A stretch of DNA of 64,000 bases from Methylobacterium sp. WL1 (GCF_008000895.1 NZ_CP042823.1:5912501-5976500); one strand, 5' to 3'; positions 1 through 9,024 are shown, counted from the first letter of the stretch. Numbers and translations are program-made. The notes: a model not told the origin generated them from the letters alone.

Positions 1-111
1 GAGCGCGTGGCGCTCGACCTGGACTACGCCAGCCGCTGGAGCCTGCGCCGGGACATCGCGATCATGCTGCGCACCGTCCCGGCCGTGCTCGCCCAGCGCG
101 GCAGCAAGTAG
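1..111 (+). CDS. C-terminal end of a priming sugar-phosphate transferase (partial)
   Basis: The window opens inside a reading frame that ends at a TAG after 36 residues. The visible tail contains DLDYASRWSLRRDI followed by a Leu/Val-rich stretch. This matches the end of bacterial sugar transferases of the WcaJ/ExoY family, where a 'Y..NWSL..D..I...T' pattern precedes the last residues. These membrane enzymes load the first sugar phosphate onto undecaprenyl phosphate at the inner membrane. The position at the head of an EPS locus fits that role. Only the tail is visible, so the catalytic part cannot be checked. Confidence 0.65.
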   Translation, partial: ERVALDLDYASRWSLRRDIAIMLRTVPAVLAQRGSK

Positions 112-167
112 CGCAGGCGTGTCCTGGCGTGCGCATCCCGGACCCGGGGTGATGCGGCGGGCCGGTC

Positions 168-398
168 ATGAAGGGCCTTCTGCTGAACGCGCTGCTCGGG
201 GTCGGTCTCGGGCGGTTCGGCTCGGTCTGGGGCCTTCCGGTGTTCCTGCCGGTGGTGGCGGCCGAGCTGGCCTACGGGTTCCATATCCACCACCTGAGCG
301 CGGGCGGCAGCCTGCGGCGGGGCGCGGCGCTGCTGGTCTGCGGCCAGCTCGGCTTCCTGCTCGGCGCCCTGCTGCGGCCGCTGCCGGGCGAGCGGTGA
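168..398 (+). CDS. Small hypothetical membrane protein
   Basis: A 76-residue frame with GC-rich codon use like the neighbouring genes. It contains two hydrophobic stretches, roughly residues 4-35 and 50-68, separated by a short HIHHLS segment, so it is probably a two-helix inner-membrane protein. It begins 56 bases after the priming transferase stop and could be co-transcribed with it. I recognise no family. The ribosome binding site is weak, so both the start and the reality of the gene are moderately uncertain. Confidence 0.45.
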   Translation: MKGLLLNALLGVGLGRFGSVWGLPVFLPVVAAELAYGFHIHHLSAGGSLRRGAALLVCGQLGFLLGALLRPLPGER

Positions 399-480
399 GC
401 GCGGCCCGGCGCCTCCGTTTGGTCAACCGATTGCGAACCGCAGGGGCCGCGCCCGTGTCCGCGGCGGAGGGGGTTCAGTC

Positions 481-702
481 TTGGACGAGAACGATCCGCA
501 CTGGGACGCCGACCCGCTCTGGTACGACCGGGCCGAGCCGGAGGCGCTGCCGGGCCGGCTGCTGAACGGGCTGGCGTATCTGGTCCTGCTGCTGCTGGCC
601 GGGATGGCGGGCGTGGTGCGGCTGTACCGGCTCCCGGACGCGCTGTGGTGCCGGGCCGCCGCCTGGCACGCACGCCGCACCGCCGGACCACGACGATCCT
701 GA
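481..702 (+). CDS. Small hypothetical membrane protein, TTG start
   Basis: A 73-residue frame beginning with TTG and preceded by a good purine tract (GGAGGGGG, about 7 bases upstream), which is the reason for choosing this start. It has an acidic N-terminus rich in Asp and Trp, one hydrophobic helix at about residues 29-50, and a basic arginine-rich tail. The layout suggests a single-pass membrane protein. It follows the other small membrane gene on the same strand at the head of the EPS locus. No family is recognised. Confidence 0.45.
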   Translation: MDENDPHWDADPLWYDRAEPEALPGRLLNGLAYLVLLLLAGMAGVVRLYRLPDALWCRAAAWHARRTAGPRRS

Positions 703-770
703 GATCGAAGCGACGCGTTCCTGCCGATGCCCGATGGGCCTTCGACGTCGCGTCCCAGCCACCCAGGCCA

Positions 771-1553
771 TCACCGCCGGGCGCAGATGGCCCGGGCCTT
801 CAGGGCGGTCGGCGCGGCGCCCATCGCGAAGCAGTAGACGCTGCCCTCGTCCATGGCGGGGCGCTCTCCGCCGCTGCAGGTGCCGTTCACGGCAAACTCG
901 TCGGCCGTACAACTTGCGACGCAGCGCCCACCGGCCGTGCATTCCTCGACCTGGACCCGCAGGGCCGCCGCCGCGACAGCCGCCTTGCCCTCGGGCCCGG
1001 CCGGCCCGGCCGGGCCGCGTTCGCCCTTCTCGCCCGCCGGACCTCGCGCGCCGGCCTGCCCCAAGGGCCCGGGCGGACCGGCGGCACCGGCAGGCCCCCG
1101 GATCGCCCTTCACGCCGCGCTCGCCCTTGGGTCCCTCCGGTCCCTGCTGGCCGGCCGCGCCCTGGGGCCCCGCGGGCCGACCTCGCCCTTGGGGGTGTTC
1201 GCGGCCAGCATGATCGGAGCGGGATGGGCCGGCATCGCCGCGACCGGCTTCGCGGCGGCCGGCCGGGCGCAGTATCCGACGACAGCCTGCCGGCTGAGCG
1301 TTTCGGATTTCAGCGTCACCACGCAGGTTTCAGGGTGATAGGGGATCCTGAACGCGAAGCGCCCGTCCTGATCTGCGCGGGTGTCGAACTTGTCGTCCAG
1401 GACGACGCTGGCGGCGCGGGGTGGTGCCAGCGTACCGAAGACCCTGAGATCGCCGTTCGAGATCATCGCCATGTCCACGGCGATGTCTCCGGCAGCCTGC
1501 GCGGCCGATGACAGGGTGCAGCACGCGAAGACCAGAACCCAGCGCCGAGCCAT
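771..1553 (-). pseudogene. Secreted collagen-like Gly-X-Y repeat protein, frame disrupted by two compensating indels
   Basis: The chosen ATG (1553) has GGGAG upstream and begins a signal peptide (MARRWVLVFACCTLSSAAQA). A roughly 100-residue beta-rich region follows, then a collagen-like stretch of Gly-X-Y triplets and a Cys-rich C-terminal domain of about 65 residues. The first part and the last part are in the same reading frame, but a TGA at 1110-1112 lies between them. Reading about 70 bases in the next frame, from near 1164-1171 to near 1095-1099, restores an uninterrupted run of about 23 Gly-X-Y triplets (GPEGPKGERGVKGDPGPAG and so on). Two opposite single-base indels in C/G runs would explain this. 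The product would be an exported fibrous protein of about 260 residues. It may be a true pseudogene or a sequencing artefact. Confidence 0.7.
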
Positions 1554-1794
1554 CTCGAAGACTCCCAACCGTCCCGGACTGAGGTGTAGCCGCGGGGCGA
1601 TCGGATTTTTCACGGGGCGGCGTACATATTTCGATGCCGCGCGCCCGGCGTGGACCTCTCCTTAAGGCGCAGGATCCGGACTTTCCCCACGGGCCGACGG
1701 ATCCGGACTCCGGCAGAACCGTCACGGTCGATGCGACTGGCGATCCGACCGGTGAGGCGGGCTGCGCGCGGTCCCGAACCGGCCGGTCTATATC

Positions 1795-2004
1795 TCAACC
1801 GCCGAGGAGATTGAGGTATCGCGCCGCGGCATAGGTGGCCACCAGAACGATCACGAGACCGGCGACTCCGAAGATGCGGCCGAGCCAACGGTCGAAGACG
1901 AGGGCGTCGCTGTCGGCCTGGCGCACGGCACACGCGACGCAATAGGTCCTGCCCGGATCGGTCGTCTGGCCGCAGGAACGACAGAGGGTAGGCGTCGGCG
2001 GCAT
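1795..2004 (-). CDS. Small zinc-ribbon membrane protein, hypothetical
   Basis: A 69-residue protein from an ATG with a GAGAG purine tract just upstream; longer in-frame starts exist but lack this signal. The N-terminal half has two paired cysteines (CRSCGQ and YCVAC), the layout of a small zinc ribbon. Residues about 43-62 form one transmembrane helix (GVAGLVIVLVATYAAARYL). It is a likely membrane-anchored zinc-ribbon protein of unknown function, lying between the collagen-like gene and the MucR-type regulator on the same strand. Confidence 0.6.
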   Translation of the reverse strand: MPPTPTLCRSCGQTTDPGRTYCVACAVRQADSDALVFDRWLGRIFGVAGLVIVLVATYAAARYLNLLGG

Positions 2005-2206
2005 CGATCTCTCGTTCGGCGAAGCGGCTGCGCCTTGTCCGATGTCGCCGTGTCGAAATCTAGGTGGAGGAGCATCCCGGGTCAGGAACGCGGCCGCCGC
2101 CTGCGAGAGGGCGATGGGTGCCGCCGGGGTGACCGTCGGTCGCAACCGGTTTGCGCCGCCCCATCCTTAGCCACGGGCCGAACGCGTGATCCGATCCGGC
2201 GATGCC

Positions 2207-2668
2207 TCAGGCCGTCTTCTTTCGGCCGCGGGTCTTCGGCTCGTCGGCTGCGGCATTCGGGCGCCCCAGGCCGATCGCCTTCGCCAGGAGGGATCGTCGC
2301 TCTGCGTAATCCGGTGCGACCAGCGGGTAATCCCGGGGCAATCCCCATTTCTCCCGGTATTGCTCCGGTGTCAGGCCGCGCCCGGTGAGATGGCGTTTCA
2401 AGGTCTTGTACGGCTTGCCGTCCTCGAAGCTGATCAGGGCGTCGCGGCCGACCGAGCGTCGGATCTCGGCGGCGGACGGCTTTTCCACGGGCGACGCCAC
2501 GACCGCCGAGGTCTCGCCCTCGGCCGCCACCTGCACGGCCGCATGGACGCTCGCCAGCAATGTGGGCAGATCCGCAGCCTGCACATGATTATTCGATACA
2601 TAGGCGGCCACGATATCGGCCGCCAAGTGTCTGAAATCGAGGTGCTGCGTATCGCGATCGTCGTTCAT
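2207..2668 (-). CDS. mucR: MucR/Ros-family transcriptional regulator lacking zinc ligands
   Basis: 153 residues from an ATG placed six bases after AGGAG. The N-terminal segment DIVAAYVSNNHV and the C-terminal block KTLKRHLTGRGLTPEQYREK plus WGLPRDYPLVAPDY are signatures of MucR/Ros proteins, which bind AT-rich DNA and control exopolysaccharide and motility genes in rhizobia and relatives. The Ros-type zinc finger needs a Cys where this protein has Ser (ISFEDG), and a second His where it has Arg (HLTGRG), so zinc coordination should be lost. Related proteins without these ligands are known in Mesorhizobium and still bind DNA. Its place inside an EPS locus suggests it acts on these genes, but no operator was proved. 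Confidence 0.85.
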   Translation of the reverse strand: MNDDRDTQHLDFRHLAADIVAAYVSNNHVQAADLPTLLASVHAAVQVAAEGETSAVVASPVEKPSAAEIRRSVGRDALISFEDGKPYKTLKRHLTGRGLTPEQYREKWGLPRDYPLVAPDYAERRSLLAKAIGLGRPNAAADEPKTRGRKKTA

Positions 2669-3358
2669 CACTGGCTCCTGGTGGCATAACCGTCGTTACA
2701 CCTGTGCCGAACTACGAGCGGCGTGATGATCCGTTCCGATCTCAGGGTTTCAGGTTCAGTGAACGTTAACAATATCTCTCCCGACAGCCGAAGACCGTAA
2801 AATTTGTTAATATTTCTGCTCGATATGAGCGAAATCAGCACGGGGCCCGAAGATACAAATGATTCGCCCATCGAGAGGTGTCGATAGAGCCCCGATGAAA
2901 GTGAAAGGCATTCCCCGAGCCCGGCGGATGGCTATGGGCGCATCGCGTTGCAAGCTCTGATTGCGGATCGTGCCGGGCAGTCGCTTGTCCAGTTTCACCG
3001 TTGCCTATCGGAGATCATGAAAACGGGGGGGGAACCCAGTTCTTCATGAGCGCGCGCTTTCGCCTTCATGGCGCACGTAGCCGTACGCCGTGAGATCACA
3101 GGGCTGTTCTTCACCAACGCCCCCTGATTACCCGGGTATCCGCCACGGGAAATAAAATCGTTTCTGCGCCACTGTGTAGATTTACCGATCTGTCTCAAAT
3201 GCGATACGAGTGACCAACGGGAATGATGTGTCTTGAGAAATATCCGGCTTGCGGCATCTGACAATGTTCTGACTGCGTAGTTCCGCTGCAGTCCGATCTG
3301 GCTGTTTCGGCATTCAGATGACGAGAGACGCGTTTCCGGTCGAGGTTTGGGGTAGGGC
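2669..3358. other. Intergenic region between mucR and the FAD oxidoreductase gene
   Basis: About 690 bases with no gene I can support. The first 150 bases upstream of mucR are AT-rich for this genome (for example TTAACAATATCT and AAAATTTGTTAATATTTC) and could hold promoters or MucR-type AT-rich binding sites. The far end supplies the leader of the plus-strand EPS arm. A 63-residue minus-strand frame at 2807-2998 is possible but unsupported. Confidence 0.4.
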
Positions 3359-4705
3359 ATGATTGAGCAGACAGCCTCGACGATCGAACACCCGGATTCG
3401 GCCGAGACTTTCGAGGCTGTTGTTCTCGGTGCCGGAATCAGCGGACTGGTTTCCGCAGCGGTCCTGCACGAGCAAGGTTACCGGCGCGTGCTCGTCATCG
3501 ATGAGTTCGACAGATACGGCGGCAATCATATCGATTGCGCCATCGGTCCCTATACATTTGATATTGGCAGTTTCATATTCCAGGACGACTCGCCGTTGCT
3601 GGCGCACTTCCCGGAGATGCTGCCGCTCTATGTCCCCATCGATCCGACATGGGGAAAGCTGACGCCGCAAGGCGCCGTTGCGGGCTATCCGTTGTCGATC
3701 AAGGACGACATCCTGCGTTCGGGCTTGTGGGGCTGCGCGAGGATCGGCCTGTCCGTCCTGTATTCACGGATCTCTCGGCCCAAGATCGGCAACGCCCGTG
3801 ATTTCGCCCGGTACTGGATCGGGAACTACTTGCTGCAGCGCTCGGGTCTGGAAAGCTACATGACGCGCTTTTTCGGCACCCCAGCCGAGAAGGTGGATCT
3901 CGATTTCGCCGAGAAGCGCATGCTCTGGATCAAGGAGCATTCCTCCCCGCGGGCGATGCTCCGTCACCTGCGCCCGCACAAGGCGTCAGCGCCGACCAAT
4001 CGACAACTCGCCCGGCCGCGATCCGGTTACCACGACCTCTACACGGTGGCGGCCGAGAAGCTGGTGCGTCAGGGCACGGTGTTCCAGCTCGGCTCCGCCG
4101 TGTCGCGGATCAGCAAGGTCGGCGCCAAGTTTCAGATCGAGGCGGGCGGCCAGACCCTGACCGCCGACCGGGTCGTATCGACGATCCCGATCAACCATGC
4201 CCTCGACCTCTGCGGGATCGGGGCCGACGAGAACCTCACCTCGGTGACCTTGATCAGCCTGTTCTTCAGCTTCTCCGGCCGAAAGGGATTCGACTGTTCG
4301 GTTCTCTACAACTTCTCGCATAAGGGATTCTGGAAGCGTCTGACGATGTATTCCGATTTCTACGGGGCGGTCGAGGGCAGGCACTATTTCGGCGTCGAGG
4401 TGATCGCGTCCCAGGCGGGCAACAGCCTCGCGATCGCGGAGCAGGATTTCCGGTCCCACGTCGCGCAGAACCATCTGTTCGACGGCGACTTGAAGCTCGA
4501 GGGCGGCCGCTTCGTGCCGAACGCCTATCCCATCTACGTCAATGGCGCGCAGGCGCGGGTCGCCGTGGCACAGGCGAAACTGCGGGCATTCGGGATCGAG
4601 TCGTTCGGGCGACAGGGCGGCTTCGATTATCAGCCGACCGCCCGCGTCTCCACGCAGACTGCCGAGGCGCATCTGCGGCGCGCGGTCCAGCCGACCACAC
4701 CGTGA
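3359..4705 (+). CDS. FAD/NAD(P)-binding oxidoreductase (amine oxidase / UGM-like)
   Basis: 448 residues from an ATG preceded by GGGGTAGGG. An N-terminal dinucleotide-binding motif VLGAGISGLVSA (about residues 22-33) is followed by the acidic residue and GG of a Rossmann FAD fold (IDEFDRYGG). The layout is that of protoporphyrinogen-oxidase, phytoene-desaturase and UDP-galactopyranose-mutase-like flavoproteins. The segment TADRVVSTIPINHAL is typical of the second FAD-contact strand in this superfamily. It is the first gene of the plus-strand EPS arm, so it may modify a sugar nucleotide or lipid-linked sugar. The exact substrate cannot be read from the sequence. Confidence 0.75.
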   Translation: MIEQTASTIEHPDSAETFEAVVLGAGISGLVSAAVLHEQGYRRVLVIDEFDRYGGNHIDCAIGPYTFDIGSFIFQDDSPLLAHFPEMLPLYVPIDPTWGKLTPQGAVAGYPLSIKDDILRSGLWGCARIGLSVLYSRISRPKIGNARDFARYWIGNYLLQRSGLESYMTRFFGTPAEKVDLDFAEKRMLWIKEHSSPRAMLRHLRPHKASAPTNRQLARPRSGYHDLYTVAAEKLVRQGTVFQLGSAVSRISKVGAKFQIEAGGQTLTADRVVSTIPINHALDLCGIGADENLTSVTLISLFFSFSGRKGFDCSVLYNFSHKGFWKRLTMYSDFYGAVEGRHYFGVEVIASQAGNSLAIAEQDFRSHVAQNHLFDGDLKLEGGRFVPNAYPIYVNGAQARVAVAQAKLRAFGIESFGRQGGFDYQPTARVSTQTAEAHLRRAVQPTTP

Positions 4706-5121
4706 GGCGACATCCTTGACCGCGGTGGCGGATGCTCGCGACCGAGGCGCGCCGAACGCAAAGGAGAGCCGGCGCTCTGATTGTTGCGTAGATGGCGAGT
4801 GCGTAATTGTTCGTACCCATGAATTTATAGTCCGATAATACGTAAAGTTGTATCAGTGAATGACGGCCAAGGTTGGGCATTGACCAACTCATTCATTGTA
4901 TCAGTCATTTGCACGAGTGGATTTCGCTGCTCGACCGGGATACATGCCACCCGGGTTCCGGACTGCAGCCCCTTGTGGGCGGAGGCGGATTCTCAGGTCT
5001 GGGTGTAGCGCGCCCGTTTTGCCGATCCGGCGTTCGCTTGGGCCATGTGCCGGTTCAGCCGGTTCGGTGGGCTTGCGAGCAGGCTTGATCTGTAGGCGCG
5101 CGGAGCGGGTGGGTAGCTGTC
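4706..5121. other. Intergenic region in the EPS locus with a direct repeat
   Basis: 416 bases without a convincing gene. The middle (about 4790-4915) is AT-rich. It contains two copies of TTGTATCAGT, at 4848-4857 and 4896-4905; the nine-base core recurs at 6221-6229, upstream of the next glycosyltransferase. It probably holds the promoter of the GT2 gene that follows. Confidence 0.35.
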
Positions 5122-6138
5122 GTGGAGAATGAGCCGAGGATTGCGGTCGTCATCACGTGCTTCAATTATGAGACCTACGTGGGCCGGGCGATCCGAAGCG
5201 TCGTCGCCCAGCAGGTGCCGGATTGTGAGCTCGTGGTCGTGGATGATGGGTCCACGGACAACTCCTGGGACGTTATCGCGCAGACCGGCGTGCGCGCCCA
5301 CCGGATCGCCAACGGCGGCCAGCGGGCGGCGTGCCTGTACGGTCTCGGCCTGACCCGGGCGCCGTTCGTGCTGTTTCTCGATGCCGACGACGAGTTGCTG
5401 CCGGGGTCGCTCGACCGGATCCTCCAGGCGCTCGATCCGGGTGTCGCGAAGGTCCAGTTCTGCCTGACCTGCGTCGATGCCGCCGGACGTGTCGTCACCG
5501 AGCGCTACCCGGCGCTCGAGGCCTTCCGCAGCCAGGACAGGATCGTCAACGAGATCCTGCTCTCGGGCGTTTACCAGACGCCGCCGACCTCGGGGAACGT
5601 GTTCCGTCGGGATGTCTGCGAGATCCTGGATCAATGCGACTACGACAAGGCGGTCGATGGGGTCATCCTGCTGATTGCGCCGTTCATGGGCGATGTCGTG
5701 AGCATCGCCGACAGCCTCGGTCTGTACCGGGTCCATGGCCGTAACGATTCCGGGCTCGGACAAGCCCCGAAGGCTCTGACCTTCGAGCGCGACTTACGGC
5801 GCTTCGAGATGCGGTTGGCCCATCTTCGCCGACTGGTGCAGCAGCTGCGCCCGGAAGCCAAGCTGATCCAGGCCGATCAGACCTTCTACTTCCGGCTGAT
5901 GGATTTCTCGGCGGCGATCGTCCGCGGCTCCCGGTACGGGCTGCGATCGTTCCTGCAATTGCTCCGGGCCATCGTGATCGAACCGCGCCCCTGGAAATGG
6001 AAGATCGCGAACGCCCTGTTCTTCATGGCGATGTTTCTGGCCCCCCTCCGCCAGGCGCAGGCGCTCCTCGCGTTCCGGTTCTCGGTCGGGCGACGGTCGG
6101 CGCGGCAATTCCTCCGTGCAGCCAACGCCTCCCAGTAG
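5122..6138 (+). CDS. Glycosyltransferase family 2
   Basis: 338 residues from a GTG start. The GT-A fold is clear: IAVVITCFNYETYVGRAIRS at the N-terminus, the nucleotide-binding VVVDDGSTDNS (about residues 39-49) and the metal-binding FLDADDE (about residues 88-94). Such enzymes transfer a sugar from a nucleotide-sugar donor to a lipid-linked acceptor at the cytoplasmic face of the inner membrane. The C-terminal 100 residues are basic and partly hydrophobic and may associate with the membrane. Linkage and donor cannot be deduced. It lies between the FAD protein and the GT4 gene in the plus-strand EPS arm. Confidence 0.9.
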   Translation: MENEPRIAVVITCFNYETYVGRAIRSVVAQQVPDCELVVVDDGSTDNSWDVIAQTGVRAHRIANGGQRAACLYGLGLTRAPFVLFLDADDELLPGSLDRILQALDPGVAKVQFCLTCVDAAGRVVTERYPALEAFRSQDRIVNEILLSGVYQTPPTSGNVFRRDVCEILDQCDYDKAVDGVILLIAPFMGDVVSIADSLGLYRVHGRNDSGLGQAPKALTFERDLRRFEMRLAHLRRLVQQLRPEAKLIQADQTFYFRLMDFSAAIVRGSRYGLRSFLQLLRAIVIEPRPWKWKIANALFFMAMFLAPLRQAQALLAFRFSVGRRSARQFLRAANASQ

Positions 6139-6339
6139 AGGCGGAGATGGCTGAAGGCCGTCCGGCGTCGCAGATCGCGCGAGAAGACGGGAATTGCGTA
6201 TTAAAATAATGTGGGTTGGTTTGTATCAGGCTTCGGTATTGACTAGGGTCCTGTCTTGAGACGCCGCATAGCGTGCCGATATCTTCGATGTCCGACAGCA
6301 TGCCGGTGAGGTCTCGGTTAAAGCGAGCGTTGGTGTAAC

Positions 6340-7416
6340 GTGCGGGTTCTGCATCTCCTTAACCACACCCGCCGGCTGAACGGTCACGTTCACGCGGCGG
6401 TCGACCTCGCTTGCGCGCAGGCCAAGCTCGGCCACACCGTCGCGATGGCGAGCCAGGGTGGGGATTTTGACGACCTGCTCCGGGCGAACGGCATCGCCAT
6501 CTTCCCGATCGATCACGAGCGTCGGCCGGGTCCGGTTGTGAAGTCAATGGTCGGGCTCGCGTCGCTCCTGCGGCGCTGGAAGCCGGACATCGTCCACGCG
6601 CACATGATGACGAGCGCCGTCCTCGCCTGGCCGGCCTGCAAGCTGACCCGGGTCGCGCTGGTCACGACGGTCCACAACGAGTTCGAGAAGGGCGCGATCC
6701 TGATGGGGCTGGGCGACCGCGTCATCGCGGTGAGTGCGGCCGTCGCCGGGTCGATGCAGAAGCGCGGCATCTCGGCCAACCGCATCGACGTCGTCCTGAA
6801 CGGCACGATCGGGTCCGCGCGCATGACCAGCCGCTCCGAGGTGGCGCGCGCGCTCGCTCACCCGGCGATCGTGTTCGTGGGCGGGCTTCATCCCCGCAAG
6901 GGATTGCCCGACCTCCTCAAGGCGTTCGACGTGATTCATGCCGAGCAGCCGGCCGCGCGGCTCTACGTGGTCGGCGGCGGGCCGACGCAGGACGCCTACG
7001 CCCAGATGGCCCGGGAGATGGCCTCGGCTGCCGCGATCTCCTTTGCCGGCCCCCAGGGCGACCCCTACCCGTGGATGCTGGGCGCCGACATCTTCGTGCT
7101 GCCCTCCCATGCCGATCCGGCCCCCCTCGTGCTCTCGGAGGCGCGGGAGGCCGGATGCGCGATCATCGGCACGCAGGTGGACGGGATCCCCGAACTGCTG
7201 GGGCAGGGCGAATCGGGCATCCTCGTGCCGCCGAACGCTCCGGACAAGATCGCGGACGCGCTCAGGATGCTGGTCTCCGACCCGGATCAGCTGCAGGCGT
7301 GGCGCGCCAAGAGCCAGATCGGCATCGCCAACCTTCGGATCGAGCGCGTCGCGCGCCAGACCATCGAGGTCTACGGCCGCGCCGTCGGCCGCCGGGGGAA
7401 GCCCGCGGCGCCGTGA
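6340..7416 (+). CDS. Glycosyltransferase family 4 (GT-B)
   Basis: 358 residues from a GTG start (MRVLHLLNHTRRLNGHVHAA). The C-terminal domain has the GT4 landmarks IVFVGGLHPRKGLPDLLKAF near residue 180 and an acidic EAREAGCAIIGT motif near residue 270, where the donor sugar nucleotide binds. GT4 enzymes are retaining transferases that act in the cytoplasm on lipid-linked intermediates. A second possible start lies a short way downstream, but the GTG keeps the first beta strand. The sugar specificity is unknown. Confidence 0.9.
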   Translation: MRVLHLLNHTRRLNGHVHAAVDLACAQAKLGHTVAMASQGGDFDDLLRANGIAIFPIDHERRPGPVVKSMVGLASLLRRWKPDIVHAHMMTSAVLAWPACKLTRVALVTTVHNEFEKGAILMGLGDRVIAVSAAVAGSMQKRGISANRIDVVLNGTIGSARMTSRSEVARALAHPAIVFVGGLHPRKGLPDLLKAFDVIHAEQPAARLYVVGGGPTQDAYAQMAREMASAAAISFAGPQGDPYPWMLGADIFVLPSHADPAPLVLSEAREAGCAIIGTQVDGIPELLGQGESGILVPPNAPDKIADALRMLVSDPDQLQAWRAKSQIGIANLRIERVARQTIEVYGRAVGRRGKPAAP

Positions 7417-7608
7417 GTCCGGCGGGGCCGGTCGTCTTGCCTTAAGGTGCTGTTCAGCAGAGCATCGTGAAGGGTAGTGGGTGAATAGGCCCGAAAAGGC
7501 CTGTCATCGCCTTATCGCCCCTTTACAGGTTCAATCTCGGGGACAGAGACATCGCGTCTCGCGCCAGGCGCGATCCCGCGGATTGTCGGTCTCCCGCAGG
7601 ATCGCTTC

Positions 7609-9024
7609 ATGCTCACCATCAAGACGTTGCGTGGTGCCGGCTGGAGTGTCGCGGCCCGAACGTTGGCGCGCGTGATTGACCTCGCAACGCTGCTGCTCCT
7701 CGCACGGATGCTGACGCCCGCGGATTTCGGCCTCACGGCGATCGCGGTGTCGCTGGTCGCGATCGTCGAGATGGTCCTGGAGGTGCCCCTGGTTCAGGCC
7801 CTGATGCGTCTGCAGAAGATCGAGACCTCCCACCTCGATACCGCCTTCACCCTCGGCCTGCTGCGCGGCGGCGTGATCGCTGTCCTGATGATGCTGGCCG
7901 CCTGGCCGATGGCCCACATCTACGACGATTCGCGCCTGGTCCTGCTCATTCTGGCCCTCGCGCTGGGGCCCATCGCGCGAAGCCTCTACAGCCCCACGAT
8001 GGTGCATTTCTTCCGGGATCTGGATTTCCGCGTCTCGTTCATCGTGGATTTCTCGGGGAAGATCATCGCGGCGGTGCTGTCGCTGGCGACCCTCTATGCG
8101 GGCGGCGGCTATTGGGCCCTGGTGGTGAATCCGGTCGTCTCGTCGCTGATGCCGACCGTCCTGTCCTACGTGCTGGCTCCGTACCGGCCGCGGCTCTCGT
8201 TCGAGAGGGTGCGCGACTTCTCGGCGTTCACCGGCTGGTTCACGTCGTCCCAGATCCTGGCCGCGTTCAGCTGGCAGTACGACCGGGTGTTCCTGGGCTA
8301 CAACATCGAGAAGTCGGTCCTCGGCCGCTACAGCTTGGCCGGCGACTTCGCCGTCATGCCGACGCAGAGCCTCATCGGTCCCGCGATGCGGCCGGTCATG
8401 GCCGCGTTCGCCACGATGGCGGACGACCGGAGGCGGCTGCACCTCTCGTTCCTGAAGGCGGCGCGCCTCACCATGTTCATCGCGCTGCCGGCCGGCATCG
8501 GGATCGCGCTGACCTCGGAGGAGATCGTCAGCGTCTTCCTCGGCAGCCAGTGGAGTTCCGCCGCGGTCTATCTGCGCTGGCTGTCCCTGGCGGTCATGTT
8601 CACGGCCTATTACCAGCCGGTGTCCTCGCTGTGCATTGCTGTCGATGAGCCGAATTTGTTGCTCAAAATCAATGCCTTCGAAACGGCGATCAAGATCCCG
8701 CTGATGACCGTCGCCTTCTACGTAGGCGGGTTGCTGCTGATGTTGTACGCGCGGGTCCTCGCCGCGGCTCTGCATATGCTCGTCAGTGCAATTTATGCCC
8801 GCGGTCTGATCGGGGCCAGCCTTCCGCTTCAGATGCGGAACCTGTGGCAGGTGTGTGTGGCCTGCGTCGCCATGTCGGCGGCCGTCCTGCTCTTGCAGGC
8901 GGCGCTCCAGCGTGCGGAGGCCGGGTCGCTCGTAGCTCTGATTGCGCTGACATCGTGTGGTGCGGTCGTCTACGCTGCGTCCATGCATCTGTGCGGATTT
9001 CGGTTGCGTGCACTGCGGCAGTAA
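7609..9024 (+). CDS. Polysaccharide flippase, Wzx / MOP-superfamily type
   Basis: 471 residues, almost wholly hydrophobic with about 12-14 predicted membrane segments. The N-terminus (LRGAGWSVAARTLARVIDLA, then LARMLTPADFGLTAIA) has the 'G...R......LAR.L.p.dfG' pattern of oligosaccharide flippases of the polysaccharide-synthase and MATE-like families. Its role would be to move undecaprenyl-linked repeat units across the inner membrane before polymerisation. It sits after the GT4 gene and before the export gene in the plus-strand EPS arm, which supports that assignment. Confidence 0.88.
   Translation: MLTIKTLRGAGWSVAARTLARVIDLATLLLLARMLTPADFGLTAIAVSLVAIVEMVLEVPLVQALMRLQKIETSHLDTAFTLGLLRGGVIAVLMMLAAWPMAHIYDDSRLVLLILALALGPIARSLYSPTMVHFFRDLDFRVSFIVDFSGKIIAAVLSLATLYAGGGYWALVVNPVVSSLMPTVLSYVLAPYRPRLSFERVRDFSAFTGWFTSSQILAAFSWQYDRVFLGYNIEKSVLGRYSLAGDFAVMPTQSLIGPAMRPVMAAFATMADDRRRLHLSFLKAARLTMFIALPAGIGIALTSEEIVSVFLGSQWSSAAVYLRWLSLAVMFTAYYQPVSSLCIAVDEPNLLLKINAFETAIKIPLMTVAFYVGGLLLMLYARVLAAALHMLVSAIYARGLIGASLPLQMRNLWQVCVACVAMSAAVLLLQAALQRAEAGSLVALIALTSCGAVVYAASMHLCGFRLRALRQ

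Noticed and set aside
2807..2998. A 63-residue minus-strand reading frame starting with GTG upstream of mucR
   Set aside because: Codon use is only moderate, no family pattern or membrane helix is visible, and no clear ribosome binding site supports it.
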